A stretch of DNA of 64,000 nt, taken from NCBI GenBank assembly GCA_043805435.1, contig JAZDHY010000063.1:1-64000 (forward strand), read 5' to 3'. The translations under genes and the position numbers were made by a program. Source of the DNA: JAEXOD01 sp043805435. Its GTDB lineage: Bacteria > Bacteroidota > Ignavibacteria > Ignavibacteriales > Melioribacteraceae. Below, piece after piece: positions 46,437 through 53,655 of this stretch. The notes beneath the pieces are model-generated. The model saw nothing but the letters and a program-made list of their open reading frames with translations. It was not told the origin of the DNA and did not search any database. Position 1 is the first letter of the stretch; each line of letters begins with the position of its first letter.

Positions 46437-48245
46437 TTATAAGTTTTTAATCCATTTTTCTCTTAGTTCCAATTGAGATGCAGAAGGATTCTGACTTATT
46501 TCGAAAACATGACGCCGTGTAATTCTCATCATTACCCCATCTAAAATTATCTCAACTCCATTCCTTTTTATTTTAACTGGAAAATGATCACCAATCTTCA
46601 TTCCCTCCTTTTTTGCAAGTACATCTTTTATATTTTCCATCGTAAATTTTTCACCAAATAATTCTAGGATAACATCATTTTCTTGCAACCCATAATTGGT
46701 TCCATTGGTTACGCCTTTTGCAACAATTTCTCCCACCTCATTCATCCCCAGATTACTTCCCATTGAAGGTTTTTCGGATTGGGAAGCTTTTTCATAAACA
46801 TACTCAATTCCAACTTCTGCAAAAAATTCCGAAAGGGGCAATGATTTTGTGTCGCATATGTAATCGCTAATAAATTTTCCAATTTCCGGATATGTCTTTT
46901 TTATTATAATCTCAAAAAAATCTTTGTCTTTAAAGGTTCTTTTTTGTCCGTATTCTTTTACTAATTCTAAAAGTAATTCTCTCAACCCTTTGTTTCCATT
47001 AGATAATTCAAGTAATTTTATATCTAATAAGGCAGCAACAACTGCTCCTCGGTTGTAAAAATTAATAAACTGCTTTAATCCTTTTTCTGTATAACTCTCC
47101 AAACTCATCTTACTTAAGCTATAATTTTTGTCATATGTATCGCTATTTCTTAAGTAATCAGTTAATTTTTGTAAATATTGCGAAAGAGATTTATTACCAC
47201 TTCTTAATTGAGCAATTGTACTTGCCCATTCAGTTACTCCTTCATAAAACCATATATGTTGAGAAGGAATAGGTGAAATAAAATTAAATCTTTTTATTTG
47301 TTCACTGCAAACATTTAAAGGTGTAAGAATATGTAAAAATTCATGAAGTATAACATCTTTTATTAAGGATGTACTTTCTTCATCATTTGACAAGAAATAT
47401 AATGAACTTTGATTATGCTCTAAAGCACCTCCGGCAAATTGCCCTTGTTTTGTTCTTATACTATCCGGTATTAGGCACATTAGAAAGGTATATTTATTTA
47501 CAGGCGAAAAACCAACAAATTCACTTGCACTTTGTAATAACGTATCAACAGTAAATATTAGTTTTTTGGCTGAAATAACTTTTGAAGGAGAATAAACATA
47601 AAGATTAACATCAATATTATTTACTTTTTCGGTGGCAAAAGATAAATTACCAAATAACAAAGGTGAATCAGCTAATTTATCGTAATTTTCGGCGTAATAT
47701 TTGTTATTATCTATTTTTTCTAAGGATGTTCCAACAATCCAATTATTTTTATAGTCTAGTTCTAATACAACCGGAGAATTTTGAGTTTTTTCAAAATATC
47801 CCAGTATTCCAAAAGTATTAAATATTGCAAAGTCTTCCTCTAATGCGGTTCCCGTCATTGCCGGAATTTTCGGATTATCTAATTCACTATCATATGTATC
47901 TTCAATATCATAAACAACTTTATATATTTTGTTCGGTTTATCTATTAACCATTGATTTGTATTTATTTTTGTGGATTTTAATTCTTCACCATTTTTATTA
48001 AATACTTTAAAACTTTTAACATATTTACCGAAATTTAAATTTGCATAAATTCCCGGTGCTGTAATTGGAAAATTAAATACAGAATCTATTTGTAAATCTT
48101 CATCCGGATAAACTATAACATTAAATAAATCTTCAACATTATTTAATTTTACTTGATATTTTATTTGGTTTTCTTCTGTTTGACTAAAAACAAAAGTATA
48201 AGCAGTAAATATTATTAATATGGTAATTGGTAAATTGAATTTCAT
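46437..48245 (-). CDS. Exported M61-like aminopeptidase with PDZ domain
   Basis: A signal peptide (1-21, VFSQT) is followed by a beta N-terminal domain, a gluzincin catalytic domain with the zinc motif H301-E-F-L-H305 and the third ligand Glu335 in WFYEGVTEW, and a PDZ domain (about 500-575, with NYGLQENDVILELFG). This is the layout of M61 glycyl aminopeptidase. It would trim peptides outside the cytoplasm. It is the first gene of the minus-strand block, divergent from the LuxR-type regulator with about 150 bases between the starts. Confidence 0.87.
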   Translation of the reverse strand: MKFNLPITILIIFTAYTFVFSQTEENQIKYQVKLNNVEDLFNVIVYPDEDLQIDSVFNFPITAPGIYANLNFGKYVKSFKVFNKNGEELKSTKINTNQWLIDKPNKIYKVVYDIEDTYDSELDNPKIPAMTGTALEEDFAIFNTFGILGYFEKTQNSPVVLELDYKNNWIVGTSLEKIDNNKYYAENYDKLADSPLLFGNLSFATEKVNNIDVNLYVYSPSKVISAKKLIFTVDTLLQSASEFVGFSPVNKYTFLMCLIPDSIRTKQGQFAGGALEHNQSSLYFLSNDEESTSLIKDVILHEFLHILTPLNVCSEQIKRFNFISPIPSQHIWFYEGVTEWASTIAQLRSGNKSLSQYLQKLTDYLRNSDTYDKNYSLSKMSLESYTEKGLKQFINFYNRGAVVAALLDIKLLELSNGNKGLRELLLELVKEYGQKRTFKDKDFFEIIIKKTYPEIGKFISDYICDTKSLPLSEFFAEVGIEYVYEKASQSEKPSMGSNLGMNEVGEIVAKGVTNGTNYGLQENDVILELFGEKFTMENIKDVLAKKEGMKIGDHFPVKIKRNGVEIILDGVMMRITRRHVFEISQNPSASQLELREKWIKNL

Positions 48246-48393
48246 TTCTACTCCATGTAAAATTATAAAAAATGGATTATGGCATTAGGACGAAAAAAAC
48301 AGGGTGCAAGTTGCATTTTTTAAGTAGGAAATCTTTCTCATTTTGCTTAGATTTATTAAAACTATTTTCTTATTTGGTAAAATCTATAAAAAA

Positions 48394-49341
48394 ATGCATG
48401 ATCATATAAAAATTATAGGTATAATAATTGTTTTTATTTTAGGTTTAGGTATTATTTTTTATCTACTTAATATTAAAAATAAATATAAAGACAATATTTT
48501 AAACTGGCTTATATGTTACATTGTTGCTTATAACTCAGCCATTCTTTTAGTTTTAACCCGTAAATATATTGAAGTAAACCTGAAAGGGCTAGTACCACTT
48601 CCTTTTGCTTTTACTGAATTTGCCAGCGATATTGAAACCACCCTTAATCTTTTTAGATTAGCTTCAATTTTTATTATTATTGCTTTATTGCAAAAAAAAG
48701 ATATTTCAAAATTTGTAATTAAATATTGTTTAATGTTTGAACTAATTGTGCTAATCATTATATCTATCAAGTATAGTTTATATAACAATCCAATATCTTA
48801 CAAAGCCAGTACTCAGTTTTTAGATGTTTTAACTTATGTAATATTCTATTATGAACCCTTTTTATTAGTTGTTTTATTTTTCCAAAATATTAAAAGTGAA
48901 AAGTCTCTGTTTAAATCTTTAGTACAATGGTTTTCAGTTTTATTTTTGATGCGTTATTTGTTCTTCTTTTTCTTTTATGTTATACCAATTAATATTATTG
49001 GCTACTATGATAAATATCTTCAAGCAACTTTAATACTTTCATCAATTTTGGTCTTTAATACTGTTCCGTTTTTTTGGTTAAAATTTTTCTATGAGAAATA
49101 TCAAGCAAGCTTAGCTGTACCTAAACTAATTAAAATTGAAACTTCGTTTCAACAATTCGGAATAAGCGAAAGGGAAAAAGAAATAATTAATCTAATTTTA
49201 GAAGGAAAAACAAATAAAGAAATTGAAGCAGTTTTGTACTTATCCGGACATACAGTTAAAAACCATATTTACCACATTTATCAAAAGCTTCGGATTAATT
49301 CTCGATATCAGCTTATTTCGAAATTTGGCAATAAGATATAG
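48394..49341 (+). CDS. Seven-transmembrane LuxR-type transcription regulator
   Basis: The N-terminal two-thirds carry seven hydrophobic helices (from the chosen start, first helix at about 6-25). The C-terminal ~65 residues are a GerE/LuxR helix-turn-helix (FGISEREKEIINLILEGKTN, KEIEAVLYLSGHTVKNHIYH, YQKLRINSRYQLI). A membrane-bound regulator of this kind could couple a lipid, peptide or envelope signal directly to transcription. The frame extends to a TTG at 48343; ATG 48394 is preferred because it puts a normal start before helix 1. It is divergent from the peptidase block, its most likely target. Confidence 0.85.
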   Translation: MHDHIKIIGIIIVFILGLGIIFYLLNIKNKYKDNILNWLICYIVAYNSAILLVLTRKYIEVNLKGLVPLPFAFTEFASDIETTLNLFRLASIFIIIALLQKKDISKFVIKYCLMFELIVLIIISIKYSLYNNPISYKASTQFLDVLTYVIFYYEPFLLVVLFFQNIKSEKSLFKSLVQWFSVLFLMRYLFFFFFYVIPINIIGYYDKYLQATLILSSILVFNTVPFFWLKFFYEKYQASLAVPKLIKIETSFQQFGISEREKEIINLILEGKTNKEIEAVLYLSGHTVKNHIYHIYQKLRINSRYQLISKFGNKI

Positions 49342-49462
49342 CTTTAACTTTTAGTTTACTGATATAAGCACAACTAAATCTTAAAATCTTACAAATAATT
49401 TTTTATATTTGTCATGTATTAAATTTTTGCATCTAAGAAAATAAACAAACAGTTATTAAACC

Positions 49463-49499
49463 AAAAAAGTGCGGTAATTAATTATTACCACACTTTTTT
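49463..49499. terminator. Bidirectional terminator between LuxR and tpl genes
   Basis: AAAAAAGTG-C-GGTAAT (49463-49478) pairs with ATTACC-A-CACTTTTTT (49484-49499) with one mismatch and a TAATT loop. Both sides have the needed A and T runs, so it serves the LuxR gene (+) and the lyase gene (-). Confidence 0.85.
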
Positions 49500-49567
49500 A
49501 ATTTTTATAGAAAAAAAATATAAGAGAAAAAATGTTTTTAGAAATTAATCAATTAATTCCAAACATT

Positions 49568-50959
49568 TTACAATTTTTCAAATCTTGCCTGAAAAAATCT
49601 TAGATATTTTGGTTCGTAAACCATTTTTAGACCATTTATTGATTTTCTGTTATCATAAACAATTGCTACCGATTCGACAACAACATCAATATGTGCCTGT
49701 GTATAAACACGACGCGGGAAAGTTAATCTAACCAGTTCCAATTTAGGATGCAAATTTTGACCTGTAATTTTATCACGTCCCGAAGATACAATACCTCGTT
49801 CCATACCACGTACACCGGAATCGAGATAAATTTCGTTTACTAACGATTGTGCAGGAAAATCATCTTGTTTCATATGAGGTAAAAACCGCTTTGCATCCAA
49901 AAATACTGCATGACCACCAACCGGTTTTACAATTGGAACACCATATTCTTCCAATTTCCTACCACAATATTCAACCTGTCCAATTCTTGCTTTTATGTTG
50001 TCAAAATCAACCATTTCTTCAAGTCCGCGCGCCATTGCTTCCATGTCACGACCGGCTAAACCGCCATAAGTATGAAGTCCTTCATATAAAACTACCATAT
50101 TACGAGCTTCTTCATAAACTCTTTTATCTCTGGTTGCTAAAATACCACCAATGTTTACCATTAAATCTTTTTTTGCACTAACCCATAAGCCGTCAAAATA
50201 AGTGCATATTTCTTTAAGAATATCTTTAATGCTTTTTTCTTGGTAACCGTCTTCTCTTTCTTTAATAAAATAAGCATTTTCAGTTGCACGCGTAGCATCA
50301 AACCACATTTTAATGCCGTGTTTTTTACAAATTGCTTTTACTTGTTTTAAGTTATCCATCGAAAATGGCTGACCGCCTGCCATATTTACCGGACCGGCAA
50401 TACTTAAATATGCAATTTTTTTTGCACCTACTTTTTTAATAAGGTCTTCTAATTTTTGTATATCAATATTTCCCTTAAAAGGGTGTAAATTTTGCGGATC
50501 ATGAGCTTCATCAATAATAATATCAACAAAGGTTGCACCGGCAAGTTCTTGATGTGCTTTAGTAGTAGTAAAATACATATTCCCTGCAACATAATCACCG
50601 GGTTGAATAAGTATTTTAGAAATCATATGTTCTGCAGCTCTGCCTTGATGAGTAGGAACAAAATAAGGCATTCCATAAGTTTTTTTAACATTATCCCACA
50701 AATGATAAAAATTTCTGCTTCCTGCATATGCTTCATCACCAAGCATCATTCCCGCCCACTGATAATCACTCATTGCATTTGTACCGCTATCGGTAAGTAA
50801 ATCGATATAAACATCTTCAGATTTTAATAAAAACGTATTATAACCCGCTTCTTTTGCAGCCTTTTCACGCTGCTCTCTTGTTGTCATTTTAATTGGTTCA
50901 ACCATCTTAATTTTAAATGGTTCAGCCCAGCTTCTTTTAGTTACTTTTTTAATAGCCAT
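49568..50959 (-). CDS. tpl: Tyrosine phenol-lyase (beta-eliminating lyase family)
   Basis: A PLP enzyme that splits L-tyrosine into phenol, pyruvate and ammonia, or the related tryptophanase. The PLP lysine is Lys264 in SAKKD; Thr56 and Ser58 in LLTDSGTNAMS bind cofactor. The residues that separate the two activities favour tyrosine phenol-lyase. Thr131 (MYFTTT) stands where the Citrobacter enzyme has Thr124 and tryptophanase has Asp, Arg388 (GMERG) equals Arg381, and Phe455 equals Phe448, all with the same offset of 7. The 463-residue length also fits. It is 31 bases behind the acidic-protein gene. Confidence 0.82.
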   Translation of the reverse strand: MAIKKVTKRSWAEPFKIKMVEPIKMTTREQREKAAKEAGYNTFLLKSEDVYIDLLTDSGTNAMSDYQWAGMMLGDEAYAGSRNFYHLWDNVKKTYGMPYFVPTHQGRAAEHMISKILIQPGDYVAGNMYFTTTKAHQELAGATFVDIIIDEAHDPQNLHPFKGNIDIQKLEDLIKKVGAKKIAYLSIAGPVNMAGGQPFSMDNLKQVKAICKKHGIKMWFDATRATENAYFIKEREDGYQEKSIKDILKEICTYFDGLWVSAKKDLMVNIGGILATRDKRVYEEARNMVVLYEGLHTYGGLAGRDMEAMARGLEEMVDFDNIKARIGQVEYCGRKLEEYGVPIVKPVGGHAVFLDAKRFLPHMKQDDFPAQSLVNEIYLDSGVRGMERGIVSSGRDKITGQNLHPKLELVRLTFPRRVYTQAHIDVVVESVAIVYDNRKSINGLKMVYEPKYLRFFQARFEKL

Positions 50960-50990
50960 TTTTTCTCCATGTGTTCATGTATTGCAAATA

Positions 50991-51575
50991 CTATTTTTTT
51001 GGTTTTTTACTATTTTTTGATTTATCTTTTTTAGGTAACAAATCTTCTTCACTTTCAATATCTTTTTTATCTTCTATTTCACCATCTGTATTAAACAAAC
51101 TTAAAATAGGACTATTATCCAACTCGTCTTCTTCATAAAGATCATCTTCATCAAAATCTTCATCTTCAAAATAACCATCTTCGTCTTCATCTTCATCATC
51201 AAAATTATCATACATACAATATTCTAACTTAATCTTGGAATTTACTTTTTCATTTTTTAAATAATTAGCCGTAATCTTCAATTCCACAGGACTTAAAAAT
51301 TCAAAAAGTATATCAAATATTTCTTCCACCGCAGTTTCAAAATCAGTTTTTTCTTTTGAAAACGAATCAATCAAATCGAATAATGAACTAGAAACCAATC
51401 TGTCTAAATCGGGCAAATATTTTATTTTTAATTTTGCTTTTTCAACTTTATTGGTTGTTTTATTAATAAATTCAAATTCATTAAAAACATGTTTTATTGA
51501 ACATAATGATAGAGTGTTATAATCACCCTGTACGCTTTTCAGCAAATCAATTTTATTTACTTTGTTGTTTTTCAT
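50991..51575 (-). CDS. QueF-like (T-fold) protein with acidic tail, catalytic residues absent
   Basis: Residues about 45-105 follow the pattern of QueF, the nitrile reductase of queuosine synthesis: IKYLPDLDRLVSSSLFDLID, SFSKEKTDFETAVEEIFDIL, then FEFLSPVELKITANY. These align with the QueF IxYxPD...ESKSL...FR...FHE...P stretch. The QueF active-site Cys and Asp block (TSLCPKTGQPD) is not present, and ESKS has become VSSS. After residue ~123 comes a low-complexity Asp/Glu tail (about 125-155), then a Lys-rich end (KKDKSKNSKKPKK). A T-fold binding protein without reductase activity is my inference. It is likely cotranscribed with the lyase gene. Confidence 0.5.
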   Translation of the reverse strand: MKNNKVNKIDLLKSVQGDYNTLSLCSIKHVFNEFEFINKTTNKVEKAKLKIKYLPDLDRLVSSSLFDLIDSFSKEKTDFETAVEEIFDILFEFLSPVELKITANYLKNEKVNSKIKLEYCMYDNFDDEDEDEDGYFEDEDFDEDDLYEEDELDNSPILSLFNTDGEIEDKKDIESEEDLLPKKDKSKNSKKPKK

Positions 51576-51667
51576 TTTTCCCTTTATAATTAGCTTATTA
51601 AAATACTATTCTGTCTTTAAAATAGTAAATTAGTTTGTAACAAAAAAATATTTACAAATAATATTAT

Positions 51668-52816
51668 TTATATTTTCAACAATAAAACAGCAATTATTAC
51701 GCTTACAACAGAAGATATAACAAAAGGAATTTGTGAGCCAAAAGAATCCCACAAAACCCCTGTTAAAACCGACCCGAACATTGCTGCAAGACTTATGCAC
51801 ATTGTAATTAAACCTATTGCAGTGCCCCGCAATTCGCCCGGTATTAAGTCACTAACCCAAGCCTTTGTTACGCCCTCCGAGGCGGCAGCATAGAGGCCGT
51901 ACAATGCAAATAGAACCCACATCATTGCAAAACTGCTGCCAAGGGCAAAACCCATATATACAATTGAAAAAATAAATAATCCCGAAATAAACACTTTCTT
52001 TTTGCCATACCTATCGGCAATCATTCCAACCGGATACGATAAAGCTGCATAAATAAAATTATAAAACACATAACCCATTATTGCAATAACATCCGATTTA
52101 GCAATATCTTTTGATTTTAGAATTAAAAACACGTCGCTGCTGTTTGCAAGTGAAAATAAAGTCAAACAAACTGTAAGAAACTTGTATTGACGAGGGGCGT
52201 TTTTCCAAAAATTTAACATATTGGATTTTTGCTTTATTTTAACTGTCCCCTTTTTATCTTTAACTAAAAACGTAAAATAAATTGCAAACATAGAAGGTAT
52301 TATTGATAAAAGATAAATTGTTTTATAACCGTTAGGAATAAAGTATAAAACACCAATAGCGGCAAGCGGACCGGCTACTGCCCCAAAAGTATCCATACTT
52401 CTATGGAATCCAAATACAGCACCGGAGTTTCCGTCGGCATACGAGGCCAGCAAAGCGTCACGCGGAGCAGTTCTAATTCCTTTGCCAACCCTATCAGCCA
52501 CTCTTGAAAACAGTACCGCTGTATAATGTGGAATTAAACCGGGCAATGGTTTAACTAATCCCGAAATTCCATAACCAATAATTACAAATATCGATCTTTT
52601 GCCTAACTTATCGGATAAACTGCCAAAATATCCTTTTAATAATCCGGCTGTAATTTCTGCTATACCTTCAATAATTCCAACCGAAGCCATAGAAGCACCC
52701 AGTACGGAAGTTAAAAACAAAGGAGTTATAGGATATAACATTTCGCTTGCCAAATCGGTAAAAAAACTTACTAAGCCTAAAATAACAACAGATCTAACAA
52801 TTTTTGATTTTTTCAT
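51668..52816 (-). CDS. MFS transporter
   Basis: A major-facilitator protein with about twelve helices. The loop 2-3 signature is seen as GYFGSLSDKLGKRS, with the related ADRVGKGIRTAPRDALLASY in helix 4-5 and a second-half copy GMIADRYGKKK. The DRxGKGxRxxPRDAL form is common in a group of uncharacterised MFS exporters annotated by similarity to drug or sugar carriers. The frame extends to 52855, but ATG 52816 (MKKSKIVRSVV) gives the normal cytoplasmic N-terminus. Substrate unknown. Confidence 0.88.
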   Translation of the reverse strand: MKKSKIVRSVVILGLVSFFTDLASEMLYPITPLFLTSVLGASMASVGIIEGIAEITAGLLKGYFGSLSDKLGKRSIFVIIGYGISGLVKPLPGLIPHYTAVLFSRVADRVGKGIRTAPRDALLASYADGNSGAVFGFHRSMDTFGAVAGPLAAIGVLYFIPNGYKTIYLLSIIPSMFAIYFTFLVKDKKGTVKIKQKSNMLNFWKNAPRQYKFLTVCLTLFSLANSSDVFLILKSKDIAKSDVIAIMGYVFYNFIYAALSYPVGMIADRYGKKKVFISGLFIFSIVYMGFALGSSFAMMWVLFALYGLYAAASEGVTKAWVSDLIPGELRGTAIGLITMCISLAAMFGSVLTGVLWDSFGSQIPFVISSVVSVIIAVLLLKI

Positions 52817-52969
52817 ATGGCTATTAATTTTATTTTTTATTATTAATTTTAACAATTTTTATTGACATTTTCATTAACTTGATTAAATTTAATCAATAAA
52901 TTTTTAAGCAATGTTTAAATATTTATTTTTGTTTTATTCTCTCATTTTATAACGTGAAAAGGAGTCCAA

Positions 52970-53587
52970 ATGGAGTTTTATGAACTGCACCCGGTAACAC
53001 CGCAGCAAAGATTTATTAATAAAGCGGTGGAAGTGTTAAAAAATGGTGGAGTTATTATTTACCCCACAGATACCGTTTATGGTTTTGGTTGTGACATATT
53101 TAATAAAGATGCCTTACAACGTATTTATGATATTAAAAACGAATCCGGCACAAAATTATTCAGTTTTATGTGCCCCGACTTAAAGGATATTGCTCAATAC
53201 GCCAAAGTTTCCGATTATGCTTATAAAACCATGAAAAAGTTACTCCCCGGACCTTATACTTTTGTATTGCCGGCAGCAAAAGAAGTTCCTAAAAAATTAT
53301 GGACAAAACGCAAAACCGTGGGCATCCGTGTTCCAAATAATCTTGTTGCTCTTACATTAGTTCGCGAACTTGGCAACCCTATAATAAGTACAAGCGTAAC
53401 TAACCGTTTGGGAGGCAACTATTTTGATCCTGCCGAAATTAGAGCCGTTTTTGAAAATCAGGTCGATTTAATGCTTTCAGTTGGTGCTTTGGAAGGAAGT
53501 CCATCAAGTATTATTGACCTTAGCAGTGAAATACCGGAAGTTATACGCGAAGGTGCCGGAGATGTTAGTATTTTTGCAGAAGTATAA
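52970..53587 (+). CDS. Sua5/YciO/YrdC family protein, probable threonylcarbamoyl-AMP synthase
   Basis: The fold makes threonylcarbamoyl-adenylate for the t6A modification of tRNA in Sua5 and TsaC; YciO is a close relative of less certain role. Seen are TPQQRFINKAVEVLKNGGV, the substrate loop YPTDTVYGFGCD, LPGPYTFVLP, KRKTVGIRVPNN and ISTSVTNRLGG. Opening with TPQQR and lacking the C-terminal Sua5 domain, it looks most like YciO/TsaC at 205 residues. AAAAGGAG lies before the ATG. A bidirectional terminator follows. Confidence 0.88.
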   Translation: MEFYELHPVTPQQRFINKAVEVLKNGGVIIYPTDTVYGFGCDIFNKDALQRIYDIKNESGTKLFSFMCPDLKDIAQYAKVSDYAYKTMKKLLPGPYTFVLPAAKEVPKKLWTKRKTVGIRVPNNLVALTLVRELGNPIISTSVTNRLGGNYFDPAEIRAVFENQVDLMLSVGALEGSPSSIIDLSSEIPEVIREGAGDVSIFAEV

Positions 53588-53610
53588 ATAAATTAGTAGT
53601 ATTTATTATA

Positions 53611-53640
53611 AACAAGCCATCCCAAAAGGATGGCTTGTTT
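53611..53640. terminator. Bidirectional terminator between sua5-like and tal-pgi genes
   Basis: ACAAGCCATCC (53612-53622) pairs perfectly with GGATGGCTTGT (53628-53638) around CAAAA, followed by TT-rich sequence. It lies between convergent genes and can serve both, best the + strand one. Confidence 0.85.
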
Positions 53641-53655
53641 TGTTAGATACAATAA

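Noticed and set aside
36837..48245. RiPP or other natural-product biosynthesis cluster
   Set aside because: Peptidases and an exporter are present, but no precursor peptide, cyclase, radical SAM, YcaO or NRPS/PKS gene is seen.
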